The position numbers and the translations under genes are program-made. 45,221 nucleotides of DNA. Source: Pisciglobus halotolerans. Its GTDB lineage: Bacteria; Bacillota; Bacilli; Lactobacillales; Carnobacteriaceae. Shown piece after piece: positions 1 through 7,920 of the stretch. The notes below the pieces were generated by a model. It searched no databases. It saw only the letters and a list, made by a program, of their open reading frames with translations, and was not told the DNA's origin. The stretch is from positions 1 through 45,221 of the forward strand of contig NZ_FOQE01000017.1 in assembly GCF_900113675.1 (NCBI RefSeq), in the 5' to 3' direction. Each line of letters begins with the position of its first letter. The first letter of the stretch is position 1.

Positions 1-218
1 TCTCTCGTAAAGGAAATTGTTTGGACAATTCACCAATGGAAAATTTCTTTAGTCTTTTGAAACAAGAAGTATATCATGGACAAGTTTTTCATAGCTACGA
101 AGAACTAGAGAGAACAATCGTCACATTTATCGACTATTACAATCACAGAAGAATCAAACGGAAACTCGATTGGATGAGTCCAATCGACTATCGTAAAGAA
201 ATTCAGAACGCCGCTTAG
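1..218 (+). CDS. IS3-family transposase OrfB, C-terminal fragment
   Basis: Last 72 residues of a DDE (rve/integrase core) transposase that catalyses transposition of the IS. The reading frame is open back to the window edge through SRKGNCLDNSPMENFF, the conserved region around the catalytic glutamate of the DDE triad in IS3 OrfB proteins, followed by a YNHRRI motif. The TTG at 21 is an internal Leu codon, not a start. Only the C-terminus is present, so nothing can be said about the first ORF or frameshifting. An identical protein end occurs on the opposite strand at 45006-45221. Confidence 0.9.
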   Translation, partial: SRKGNCLDNSPMENFFSLLKQEVYHGQVFHSYEELERTIVTFIDYYNHRRIKRKLDWMSPIDYRKEIQNAA

Positions 219-247
219 GGTTAGAAGTTTCTTGCGGATAAAAGTAG

Positions 248-280
248 AAAAAAAGAAGTGGATTTCTCCACTTCAAAAAA
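248..280 (-). terminator. IS-borne terminator facing inward
   Basis: GAAGTGGA (255-262) pairs perfectly with TCCACTTC (267-274) around a TTTC loop. On the minus strand the hairpin is followed by seven T, so it would stop transcripts entering the IS antisense to the transposase. On the plus strand only A runs flank it. The same structure lies in the other IS copy. Confidence 0.65.
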
Positions 281-1316
281 GTCTAATATTTGGGGGTCAC
301 TACATGAACCATATTTGCTGCTGCCTATTGCTTTCGGCATGCTACTAGTCAATTTACCGCTGGCCCATTTAATGCTGCCACCTGAAAATGGCTCGAACGG
401 AGGTCTATTGTATTACATTTATCAAGGAACAGAATTAGGCATTTATCCTCCGCTGATTTTCCTCTGTTTAGGCTCGACGATCGATTTTGGGCCTTTGATT
501 GCCAATCCAAAAACACTTTTACTGGGTGGAGCAGCACAAATTGGGATTTTTGTTGCTTTCTTTGGCGCTCTTTTGCTTGGTTTGACACCTTTAGAAGCAG
601 CTTCGATCGGAATCATTGGTGGTGCAGACGGACCAACTGCTATTTACTTGACGACCCAATTGGCCGAGCATTTATTGCCCATTATTGCCTTAGCTGCTTA
701 TTCTTACATGGCGCTCGTCCCCATTATTCAACCACCGATCATTCGATTATTGACGACGAAAGAAGAACGCAAAATTGAAATGAAGCAACTTCGGGTAGTA
801 ACGAAAAAAGAAAAAATTTTATTTCCTATTGTGACGACAATTTTTGTTTTGTTGCTTGTTCCATCTTCTGCACCGCTTATCGGTATGTTGATGTTAGGGA
901 ATCTAATTAAAGAATCTGGCCAAGTCCCAAAAATCACCGATGTTCTTCAGCATTCATTGATGTATATCGTGACGATTTTATTAGGTGTCTCAGTTGGTGC
1001 TAAAGCTGAGGGCGATTTGCTTTTGACTGTTGCCACTTTGAAAATCATTGCTTTAGGTCTCATTGCTTTTGCTGCCGGAACAGCAGGTGGTGTTTTGATG
1101 GGGAAACTGATGTGTAAACTGACAAAAGGTGAGATCAATCCAATGATTGGTGCTGCAGGAGTTTCTGCTGTACCTATGGCTGCTCGTGTTGTGCAAAAAG
1201 AAGGCATAAAAGAAAATCCTTCTAATTATATACTGATGCATGCGATGGGGCCTAATGTTGCAGGAGTTATCGGATCAGCAGTAGCTGCAGGAGTTCTGCT
1301 TGCTTTCTTCAGCTAA
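258..1316 (+). pseudogene. oadB: Na+-translocating decarboxylase beta subunit, 5' end replaced by IS
   Basis: OadB-type integral membrane subunits couple decarboxylation of oxaloacetate (or a related acid) to Na+ export. Native sequence begins after base 304 with [12 protein letters not shown], which in complete homologues lies roughly 35-40 residues in, so the first membrane helix is missing. The [13 protein letters not shown] motif carries the conserved Asp of the Na+ path, and the late helix [18 protein letters not shown] is intact. The open frame can be extended into the IS to a GTG at 258, inside the IS hairpin and without a visible ribosome binding site; this start is probably not used. 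I infer a disrupted gene. The alpha subunit and other citrate genes would be expected on the far side of the IS. Confidence 0.85.
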
Positions 1317-1378
1317 GGCTTCGTTATTTTTCAGCATCTCCTCGAGAAAGAAAAGTGGCTTTTAAAATAGATCATGGT

Positions 1379-1406
1379 TTTGTTTTCGTGAAAGTCTTGC
1401 TATAAT
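1379..1406 (+). promoter_or_regulatory. Promoter of the aminotransferase gene
   Basis: Perfect -10 TATAAT at 1401-1406 with a weak -35 (TTTGTT, 1379-1384) at 16 bp spacing, 37 bp before the gene start. Confidence 0.5.
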
Positions 1407-1442
1407 TTATTCATGTCATGAAAAGAGTCAGGAGGAGTGCTG

Positions 1443-2708
1443 ATGGAAAATGCACTTGAAAAACAATATACTGAGTTGAAAAAACTCTATCAACAATACC
1501 TGAATGATCCGGTGAATCTAAATTTAAAAAGAGGCGTTCCTAGTAAAGAACAATTGGCTTTATCAGAACCTATGCTGACCGTTTTAAATGAGACAGATTC
1601 ATTTGTCAGCAAAGATGGAACAGATATTCGAAACTATGGAAGCTTAACAGGGATCATAGAAGCTAAGGAATTTTTTGCAGATTTATTGGAAGTAGAGGCT
1701 CATGAAGTGATCGTGGGTGGAAACTCCAGCTTGCAATTGATGCATCTTGTTTTGTCTAGCTTGATAAAACACAAAAAAGACATTGCAGCTAATAGTTGGA
1801 AAAATGAAGGCAAACGAAAAATGCTATGCCCTAGTCCTGGTTATGATCGACATTTTGCTTTAGCTGATTACCTTGGATTTGAATTGGTCCCAATCACATT
1901 AAAAGAAGATGGACCTGACATGGAACAGGTACAAACACTGGTTGCCAATGATGACAGTATCAAAGCAATCTGGTGTGTACCAACTTATAGCAATCCAACG
2001 GGGATCACCTATTCTAATGAAGTGGTGCATGCTTTATCACATATGCAAACAGCTGCTGAAGACTTTACCATTATGTGGGACAATGCTTATGTTGTTCATC
2101 ACTTGAATCAAGAACATGAAGCAGCTCTTAATTTACTAGAAGCTTGTAAAGAAGCTGGCAACCCCGAGCGACCATGGTTATTTTGCTCAACTTCAAAAGT
2201 AACTTTCCCTGGAGCTGGAGTAGCGGCTGTAGCCTCTTCTGAAAAGAACATCAAGTGGTTAAGCGAACCATTATCTTTTCAAACGATCGGTTTTGACAAA
2301 TTGAATCAAATGCGTCACGTAAAATTTTTGAAAGACCGTAAACATTTGCTGGAACACATGGAAAAACATGCGGCTATTCTAAAACCGAAGTTTGATTTGA
2401 TCGTTCATCAGTTGGAAAAAAATTTCCAAGGAAAAGAGATCGTTCAGTGGACCAATCCAAATGGCGGTTATTTTATTCATTTAACGACGCAAGAGAATTG
2501 TGCTGAAAAAACAGTTGAAGCATTGGGAGCTATTGGTGTGCACTTGACTGAAGCAAATGCAACCTATCCTTATGGAGAAAACCCTTTGGATAATAGCATT
2601 CGATTAGCTCCAACTTCTGTTTCGCTTTCGGATCTAGAAATGGCGATGGATAGGATTTGTTTATGTCTTGAATTGGTTGCGCTAGAAAATAAAATTAGGA
2701 AAAAATGA
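1443..2708 (+). CDS. PLP-dependent aminotransferase, aspartate aminotransferase subgroup Ic-like
   Basis: Predicted 421-residue fold-type I aminotransferase. The N-terminal NLKRGVPSKEQL and RNYGSLTGI stretches, the PTYSNPTG motif, WDNAYVVHHL (Asp that contacts the PLP pyridine nitrogen, and Tyr) and STSKVTFPGAG (Schiff-base Lys) fit the long aspartate aminotransferase group (PF12897-like). Start chosen at ATG 1443 because AGGAGG at 1430-1435 lies 7 bp before it; the GTG at 1437 overlaps that site. It probably transfers amino groups between an amino acid such as aspartate or alanine and a 2-oxo acid; the substrate is not established from sequence. Single gene with its own promoter, not co-transcribed with oadB. 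Confidence 0.8.
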   Translation: MENALEKQYTELKKLYQQYLNDPVNLNLKRGVPSKEQLALSEPMLTVLNETDSFVSKDGTDIRNYGSLTGIIEAKEFFADLLEVEAHEVIVGGNSSLQLMHLVLSSLIKHKKDIAANSWKNEGKRKMLCPSPGYDRHFALADYLGFELVPITLKEDGPDMEQVQTLVANDDSIKAIWCVPTYSNPTGITYSNEVVHALSHMQTAAEDFTIMWDNAYVVHHLNQEHEAALNLLEACKEAGNPERPWLFCSTSKVTFPGAGVAAVASSEKNIKWLSEPLSFQTIGFDKLNQMRHVKFLKDRKHLLEHMEKHAAILKPKFDLIVHQLEKNFQGKEIVQWTNPNGGYFIHLTTQENCAEKTVEALGAIGVHLTEANATYPYGENPLDNSIRLAPTSVSLSDLEMAMDRICLCLELVALENKIRKK

Positions 2709-2817
2709 AATCTAGACCATTCTTTTTTAACGATCAAAGCAGAAAAAGAGAAGAAAAAGTAAAAAAAGTGTATGATAAAAGAAAACAAATATTTTTTGAT
2801 CGGAAAGGAAGAGCGAG

Positions 2818-3384
2818 ATGTCAAAAGGAACGTTTTGGTTAGGAGCACTCATTGGAGGGGTATCTGCATACGCTGCAGCTTACTTATTTGCACCGAAATC
2901 GGGATATGAACTTCAAGAGGAATTGTTCGATAAAGCAAATGAAACAAAAGAAGCAACACAAGGCTATTTAGAAGTGGCGCAAGAGACAAGTCAAGATTTA
3001 AAAGCAATGCTGCAAGATGCCTCAACAGGTGTAAAAGAAAGCTTCAGAACAGCTTCTGATGATCTGAAGGGACAATTTAAGGAAGATGCCAAATTCCTTA
3101 AAAGCGATGTTGAAGGAATCAAAGAGCAAGTTCCTGGAAGTGTCCGAAACTTAAAAGAAACGGTTGCGGCTAGTATGAAACAGAAAAAAGAGACCACTTT
3201 GGATTTAAAACAAGATCTCTCAGCAGTCACTCAAGAAGCAAAAAGTGATTCTGCTGGAATTAAAGACGAACGGATGCAAGAAGTAAAAGAAGTTCAGCAA
3301 GAAAATGAACAAAATACTGAATACGAGCTGTATCAAGAAGCATTTGAAAAAGAGTTGGATTTAGATGATACATTTAAAAAATAA
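2818..3384 (+). CDS. YtxH domain protein, membrane-anchored coiled coil
   Basis: 188 residues. Residues 1-35 form a Gly/Ala-rich hydrophobic segment ending in LFAPKSGYELQEEL, the signature of YtxH-family proteins (PF12732). The rest is charged, rich in Lys, Glu and Gln, and predicted helical, with repeated SVKESF/DLK/EAK-like stretches typical of stress-induced or LEA-like proteins. ATG at 2818 follows GGAAAGGAAG, and a -10-like TATGAT lies at 2771-2776. A strong terminator follows at 3417. Role unknown; family members are often linked to general stress and envelope functions (inference). Confidence 0.75.
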   Translation: MSKGTFWLGALIGGVSAYAAAYLFAPKSGYELQEELFDKANETKEATQGYLEVAQETSQDLKAMLQDASTGVKESFRTASDDLKGQFKEDAKFLKSDVEGIKEQVPGSVRNLKETVAASMKQKKETTLDLKQDLSAVTQEAKSDSAGIKDERMQEVKEVQQENEQNTEYELYQEAFEKELDLDDTFKK

Positions 3385-3416
3385 ACAGTATGTTGATGGT
3401 TTATACTCTTAAAATG

Positions 3417-3457
3417 AAAAAGCGGGGAAGAATGGACTAGCCATTTCCCCGCTTTTT
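3417..3457 (+). terminator. Rho-independent terminator after the ytxH-like gene
   Basis: AAAAAGCGGGGAA pairs with TTCCCCGCTTTTT across a loop of about 15 nt and ends in a T run. A MITE is inserted immediately after it. Confidence 0.9.
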
Positions 3458-3467
3458 AGCATATATT

Positions 3468-3605
3468 GTTTTTTCCTCTTCTAACGCTGGTAAAGAAATT
3501 TCCTCCAGTCGATGGGCTGCTAAAATTTCTAGAAGTAGAATACTAACGAGTTTAGCCTGAAAAAGGAATGGTTTTTTACTGACCAATGTTAAATATTGTA
3601 GAACC
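3468..3605 (+). mobile_element. MITE copy 1, short form (138 bp)
   Basis: Begins with a diverged left end (GTTTTTTCCTC then TTCTAACGCTGG) and ends TTAAATATTGTAGAACC. Flanked by target duplications CATATATT (3460-3467) and CATACATT (3606-3613), 7 of 8 identical. The centre lacks the folded core of the long form: it runs GGGCTGCTAAAATTTC, where copies 4 and 5 have the CTGA joint. It lies 2 bp beyond the T-tract of the ytxH terminator. No coding capacity. Confidence 0.88.
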
Positions 3606-3677
3606 CATACATTTTAAGAAAATCTATGAAGTTGGATTGCTTCGAGCCGCTAAAGTATTAAACAAAAGAGGTCTTGA

Positions 3678-4121
3678 CTAAGATTGTTTTTCGCCATTTT
3701 CTTTGTATTTAATGACATGACTATCTTTGTTGTCTGCTATTTCTTTGGCTCTTTTGACAGCTTCTGCCTTTGTATTGAATGAATCTGCTGCGTGTTTTGC
3801 TTTTACTGTTTTGACTTGCCATTTACCATCTTCATGATAAACTTTAACATCATTATCTAATAAGTCAGGAATTTTGCTTTTTGTATCATGCTTATCATCT
3901 TTTTTTGGCGGATCTTCTTTTTTGAATGCTTTCTTTTCTTTTTCGGAAGCATTTTCCATCCACTCTTTCGCTTGCGAAGTTGCAATTGGAATCGCATGAT
4001 CATCGTTGTAACCTTCCGCTAAAAGAGCATTTGCAATGTCGATGGCCTTTTTTCGCAATAAGGGGTCAAAGTTTTTAAAAGATGCGGGGTAGTCGTTCAT
4101 GTTCCAAGGCATATTGTTCAT
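3678..4121 (-). CDS. YdaT-like DUF2188 protein
   Basis: 147 residues with two parts. Residues 1-60 (MPWNMNDYPASFKNFDPLLR, then IANALLAEGY and AIPIATSQAKEW) match the N-terminus of B. subtilis YdaT. After a charged Lys/Asp linker, residues about 92-143 (VKVYHEDGKWQVK...DSFNTKAEAVKRAKEIA) are a DUF2188 domain. In Bacillus YdaT is a general stress protein; the molecular role is unknown. It is soluble, with no signal peptide or membrane segment. Monocistronic, transcribed leftward against the ytxH gene, with a MITE between the two 3' ends. Confidence 0.8.
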   Translation of the reverse strand: MNNMPWNMNDYPASFKNFDPLLRKKAIDIANALLAEGYNDDHAIPIATSQAKEWMENASEKEKKAFKKEDPPKKDDKHDTKSKIPDLLDNDVKVYHEDGKWQVKTVKAKHAADSFNTKAEAVKRAKEIADNKDSHVIKYKENGEKQS

Positions 4122-4231
4122 CCTTTCTTTTTACTTCATTATCATCAGCTTAGCACCTTTTCTTACCGCATTCAAAATATCTGATTGAGGCAAAATGTCT
4201 AATTTTTTTATAATTTTATGAAAATGGTGGT

Positions 4232-4260
4232 TTGCCGTGTTATAGTTGAAAAGATAATAG
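4232..4260 (+). promoter_or_regulatory. Promoter upstream of rlmA
   Basis: TTGCCG (4232-4237), 17-bp spacer, TAATAG (4255-4260); the next gene starts at 4329. Confidence 0.45.
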
Positions 4261-4328
4261 AAATGACGTTTTTATTTAGGAATAAGAATGAAACAACGAT
4301 CAATTTCATATATTAAGGAGCTTTTAAA

Positions 4329-5183
4329 GTGAAAAAAATAGACCAAGCAAAAAAATTTTTAACGGAACAAATGTCATTGTTTCAATGTCCTGTTTGTAAA
4401 GAACCTTTTGAAAAACTACAAGAGCATAGTTTGATTTGTCGCAATGGACATGTCTTTGATCTTTCGAAAAAAGGAACCCTTTATTTTTTAAAGAAAGCTT
4501 CTAAAAATGAATATGATAAAAATATGCTCTCCGCTCGCTTTGCCATTGCACAGGCTGGTCTGTTTGACCCTCTCATTGAAATGGTTTATAAAAACATAAC
4601 GCGAAAGGAAGATGGAACGGTATTAGATGTTGGTTCAGGTGAAGGCTCTCACTTAGATAAGCTGGTGCACTTGGGATTAAAGGGGAATTTAGTAGGTTTC
4701 GATATTTCAAAAGATGCCATTATCTTAGCTGCCAGCCATTTTACATCAGCTTTTTGGTGTGTTGCCGACTTGGCTCAGTCTCCTTTTGCAGCTAACCAAT
4801 TTGATACCATTTTAAATATTTTTTCACCTTCTAATTATCAAGAGTTTGAACGGTTATTGAAAGAAGATGGACAAGTGATTAAAGTCGTGCCCGATGCTGA
4901 TTATTTAATTGAATTAAGAAAACTTTTTTATCTGGACCAGCAAGAAAAACAGCGCTACTCAAATGAACATGTGATTCAAAAATTCCAAGAACATTTTTCT
5001 GAAACAACGATCGTACCTATTCGTTATACTTTTCCACTTGACAGTGAGCTTTTTGATCAATTGATGCTAATGACACCGCTTGGATGGGGCGCAACAGCAG
5101 AAGGTAAGCAATATGCCATGCAGCATCCTTTACAAAGCGTGACAGTGCATGTACAAATGCTGATCGGTAAAAAAGGGTCTTAA
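4329..5183 (+). CDS. rlmA: 23S rRNA (guanine-N1)-methyltransferase, RlmA family
   Basis: 284-residue SAM-dependent methyltransferase. The N-terminal zinc finger is visible as FQCPVCKEPF followed by LICRNGHVFD (CxxC...CxxxH), and the family hallmark DLSKKGTLYFL follows. The Rossmann SAM site is VLDVGSGEGSHL at about residue 97, followed by GFDISKDAI. In Gram-positives this family (RlmA-II) methylates G748 in the 23S rRNA exit-tunnel hairpin, which affects binding of some macrolides and ketolides. GTG start at 4329 with AAGGAG upstream. Monocistronic. Assignment to G748 rather than G745 rests on taxonomy, not on a residue I can point to. Confidence 0.85.
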   Translation: MKKIDQAKKFLTEQMSLFQCPVCKEPFEKLQEHSLICRNGHVFDLSKKGTLYFLKKASKNEYDKNMLSARFAIAQAGLFDPLIEMVYKNITRKEDGTVLDVGSGEGSHLDKLVHLGLKGNLVGFDISKDAIILAASHFTSAFWCVADLAQSPFAANQFDTILNIFSPSNYQEFERLLKEDGQVIKVVPDADYLIELRKLFYLDQQEKQRYSNEHVIQKFQEHFSETTIVPIRYTFPLDSELFDQLMLMTPLGWGATAEGKQYAMQHPLQSVTVHVQMLIGKKGS

Positions 5184-5265
5184 ACGTAAAGAATGCATTT
5201 TATTTGTAGTTTATCTAACCTCGCACTATACTTAAATTAAGTTAGTGAAATGGGGAGGAATAAAC

Positions 5266-5469
5266 ATGAGTATGTTGAATGAACAAGAAATTAATCAATT
5301 GATCGATGATGCAAAGAAAGAATTGGATAGAGTAATGGATAGACGCTCAGAAGACTTAGGAAACTCAGTCCATTTTATTGAAAATGAACTCCAAATAGTG
5401 AACTTAAAAGGACAAATTACGGCTTATCAACAAATTTTAAATAATCAAGAAGAGACTCCAATCGAGTAA
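5266..5469 (+). CDS. Small uncharacterised protein (67 aa)
   Basis: 67 residues from ATG 5266, 7 bp after GGGGAGG (5252-5258); an upstream in-frame start at 5245 would overlap that site. Strongly charged and predicted helical, with no cysteines, signal or membrane segment. Begins MSMLNEQEINQLIDDAKKEL and ends NLKGQITAYQQILNNQEE. Sequence and placement suggest a small cytosolic helical protein; I do not recognise a function. A hairpin terminator lies about 170 bp downstream. Confidence 0.65.
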   Translation: MSMLNEQEINQLIDDAKKELDRVMDRRSEDLGNSVHFIENELQIVNLKGQITAYQQILNNQEETPIE

Positions 5470-5806
5470 AATAGGTAAATAAAACACCATAAAAAGTTCT
5501 TCATCTATGAATATTAACTTTTTCTCTTGCATAAATGCTGAGTTGGTGTTACATTTATATTTACAAGCCGCAGTTGGTTCATTCGTTTTTATCAGGAATC
5601 CATCAGATGTTGATAAAAGTTAATGAATTTAAAGGCTTCACTAACGTATCGCTTCGCAGTGTCTACCACCGAAGCGATACGTTTCTTTGTGTTGATCAAG
5701 TTTTTTTATCTTTTATTGTGCCTTTTTCTTTTCAGTTTATAGCAAATCTTTATATTTTGTTTTAAAATAGAAGGGACTGCTAATGCTTTTTGAAAGGAGA
5801 AGAAAG
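5470..5806. other. Intergenic region with one terminator
   Basis: Apart from the hairpin at 5643-5690 I see no gene or repeat. A 76-codon open frame here (5535-5765) runs across the hairpin, has no ribosome binding site and is biased to Phe/Leu/Tyr; I do not regard it as real. Confidence 0.55.
5643..5690 (+). terminator. Hairpin terminator before queG
   Basis: AACGTATCGCTTCG (5643-5656) pairs with CGAAGCGATACGTT (5670-5683), followed by TTCTTTG. It isolates queG from the small gene upstream. Confidence 0.7.
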
Positions 5807-6976
5807 ATGTCAACTGGAGCTGCTTTAAAAGAACGCATCATCGCAGAGAGCAAAAAGATCGGCATAGATAAAATCGGTTTTACAACAGCAGAACCTTTTG
5901 AGGGACTGGAAGAACGACTCCATGCTCAACAAGAAAAAGGGCATCACTCTGGATTTGAACATAAAGTGATCGAAGAACGCGTTTACCCGGAATTGATTTT
6001 TGATGAACCAAAGTCAATTATTGCTATTGCATTGGCTTACCCCACTAAAATAGCAAATAAACCACCACGAGAAAAAGGTGTACGTCGTGGAGAATTTGCT
6101 CGCGCTTCATGGGGAACTGATTATCATGACATCTTAAGAGAAAAAATGGACCGGCTGATTGAGTATATTCGTGAAGAAGCGGCAGAAGAAGTAACGTTCA
6201 AACCAATGGTGGATACAGGGGAACTTGTAGATGTGGCTGTTGCCCAACGAGCCGGACTAGGGTTTATAGGTCGTAATGGACTATTGATCACAGAAGAGTT
6301 CGGCAGTTATGTCTATCTAGGTGAAATCATTACAAATCTTTCTTTTCCTGCTGATGAACCTGTTCCATTTGGTTGTGGAGATTGTACACGTTGTATTGAT
6401 GCTTGCCCTACAGGAGCGCTGCTTGGCGATGGTAGAATGAATGCACAACTTTGCTTGTCTTATCAAACACAAACAAAAGGCATGATGGATGAGAAATTCA
6501 GAAGAAAGATTGGCCATGTCATTTATGGCTGTGATATTTGTCAAATCGTTTGTCCATATAATAAAGGAAAAGACTTTCATTTCCACAAAGAAATGGAGCC
6601 TGATCCTGAAGCAGTTATGCCGAAACTGAAACCGTTGTTAACGATCAGTAACCGTGAATTTAAGGAGAAATTTGGTCACATGGCTGGTTCGTGGAGAGGG
6701 AAAAAGCCTTTGCAAAGGAATGCCATCATTGCGCTTGGTAATTCGCGTGACAAATCAGCCTTGCCGGACTTGTTGCAATGTGTAGAAAAGGATATACGCC
6801 CAGTGATTCGCGGCACAGCCGCATGGTCTATTTCAAAGATCGTCACAAGCAGAGACGAGATGGTCGTAGAATTTCTTGAAGAAGCTCTTGAAAAAGAAAC
6901 AGATAAAGAAGCTTCCCAAGAAATGACTAAAGCGATCGAAACCATTAGAAATAAAAATGAAAAACGTAGAAGATAG
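5807..6976 (+). CDS. queG: Epoxyqueuosine reductase QueG
   Basis: Catalyses the last step of queuosine synthesis, reducing epoxyqueuosine to queuosine at the wobble base of GUN-decoding tRNAs, using cobalamin and two [4Fe-4S] clusters. 389 residues. The cluster ligands are seen as [12 protein letters not shown] and [12 protein letters not shown] in the middle of the protein. The C-terminal third ([20 protein letters not shown]...) is a HEAT-like repeat region that contacts tRNA. ATG 5807 follows AAAGGAG; the ATG at 5783 lies before that site. First gene of a likely queG-trmL unit with 19 bp between stop and the next start. Confidence 0.92.
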   Translation: MSTGAALKERIIAESKKIGIDKIGFTTAEPFEGLEERLHAQQEKGHHSGFEHKVIEERVYPELIFDEPKSIIAIALAYPTKIANKPPREKGVRRGEFARASWGTDYHDILREKMDRLIEYIREEAAEEVTFKPMVDTGELVDVAVAQRAGLGFIGRNGLLITEEFGSYVYLGEIITNLSFPADEPVPFGCGDCTRCIDACPTGALLGDGRMNAQLCLSYQTQTKGMMDEKFRRKIGHVIYGCDICQIVCPYNKGKDFHFHKEMEPDPEAVMPKLKPLLTISNREFKEKFGHMAGSWRGKKPLQRNAIIALGNSRDKSALPDLLQCVEKDIRPVIRGTAAWSISKIVTSRDEMVVEFLEEALEKETDKEASQEMTKAIETIRNKNEKRRR

Positions 6977-6995
6977 TCAGGAGAGAATGTTTGTT

Positions 6996-7502
6996 ATGAA
7001 TCATATTGCTTTATTTGAACCCCTTATTCCAGCTAATACTGGAAATATCGCTAGAACATGTGCTGCAACCGATACGCGTTTGCATCTGATCGAACCACTT
7101 GGATTTAAAACGGATGATAAGCATTTGAAAAGAGCTGGCTTAGATTATTGGCATGATGTGGATATTGTTTATCACCGCAATCTGGAAGAATTTGTTGAAT
7201 CAGTGGGAGACGGAGAATTATTTTTAATCTCAAAATTTTCTCATAAAGTCTATACGGATGTCGATTATTCAAACACTGAAAAAGATTACTATTTCTTGTT
7301 TGGAAAAGAAACAACAGGTCTTCCGGAAAACTTTATGCGGGAAAATGAAGATAAATGTTTGCGCCTGCCAATGGATGATACACATGTTCGTTCATTGAAT
7401 TTATCTAATACAGCTGCGATCATGATTTATGAAGCATTACGACAACAGCAATTTGCTGGGCTAGAGCTGACGCATCACTATACAAACGATAAATTAGACT
7501 AA
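6996..7502 (+). CDS. trmL: tRNA (cytidine/uridine-34-2'-O)-methyltransferase TrmL
   Basis: SPOUT-class methyltransferase that adds a 2'-O-methyl group to the wobble nucleotide of tRNA-Leu. About 168 residues. MNHIALFEPLIPANTGNIARTC is the canonical N-terminus; LFGKETTGLPENFM and LRLPMDDTHVRSLNLSNTAAI form the SAM-binding trefoil knot. Start uncertain: AGGAG at 6979-6983 lies 3 bp before ATG 6987 and 12 bp before ATG 6996; homologues favour 6996. An ATG at 6957 would overlap queG and place the ribosome site inside the gene. With queG it forms a wobble-base modification pair. Confidence 0.9.
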   Translation: MNHIALFEPLIPANTGNIARTCAATDTRLHLIEPLGFKTDDKHLKRAGLDYWHDVDIVYHRNLEEFVESVGDGELFLISKFSHKVYTDVDYSNTEKDYYFLFGKETTGLPENFMRENEDKCLRLPMDDTHVRSLNLSNTAAIMIYEALRQQQFAGLELTHHYTNDKLD

Positions 7503-7595
7503 AAACGAAACGAATGAGCTTGAGACGCCTTCGAATGATCGTTTCTTATGCATCATCAAATTGATTTTAATAAAGAGAAAAGAGCAGGTGGAGCA

Positions 7596-7853
7596 TTGAA
7601 AAAAATATTTATCCTTTTGATTAGAGGTTATCAAAAAGGCATCTCGCCGATGTTTCCAGCAAGCTGCCGATACCAACCAACTTGTTCTCAATACACCATC
7701 GAAGCCATTCAGCAGCATGGAGCGTTAAAAGGCGCTGTAATGGGAACAGCTCGGATCATGCGTTGTCATCCATTTGTCAAAGGCGGTTATGATCCTGTTC
7801 CTGACCATTTTAGTTTGAAACGAAACCAAAAAAAGAGAAACCAAAACGAGTAG
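7596..7853 (+). CDS. yidD: Membrane protein insertion efficiency factor YidD
   Basis: 85-residue protein starting at TTG 7596 after AGGTGGAG. Contains the invariant YidD core RGYQKGISP, then [10 protein letters not shown] and CHPF, with three conserved cysteines. YidD is an inner-face, amphipathic-helix protein that aids YidC-mediated membrane insertion. An upstream ATG (7548) would add 16 residues absent from the family. The last codons (KKRNQNE) lie in the left arm of the terminator at 7829. Confidence 0.88.
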   Translation: MKKIFILLIRGYQKGISPMFPASCRYQPTCSQYTIEAIQQHGALKGAVMGTARIMRCHPFVKGGYDPVPDHFSLKRNQKKRNQNE

Positions 7854-7876
7854 AACAGTTTTGGTTTCTCTTTTTT
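7829..7876. terminator. Bidirectional terminator between yidD and argS
   Basis: AAAAGAGAAACCAAAAC pairs with GTTTTGGTTTCTCTTTT across about ten bases; A and T runs on the two sides let it act in both directions between convergent genes. Its left arm encodes the last residues of YidD. Confidence 0.85.
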
Positions 7877-7920
7877 ATTGGTTTGATCCTGCTTATTTAA
7901 GGATGCAGCGAAAGCTGTTC

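Larger units (their letters stand above)
1..304 (+). mobile_element. IS3-family (IS150-like) element, right end, cut by the window edge
   Basis: Holds the 3' end of a transposase gene and the terminal repeat of the element. The terminus ends in CACTACA at 304; its mirror copy at 44920 begins TGTAGTGACCCCC, the TG...CA ends expected of IS3 elements of the IS150 group. Bases 3-304 match the reverse complement of 44920-45221 throughout by eye. The other end of the element lies outside the window, so no target duplication can be checked. The element is inserted in oadB. Confidence 0.88.

Noticed and set aside
5535-5765. 76-codon open frame
   Set aside because: It crosses a clear terminator hairpin, has no ribosome site and has a composition typical of AT-rich spacer.
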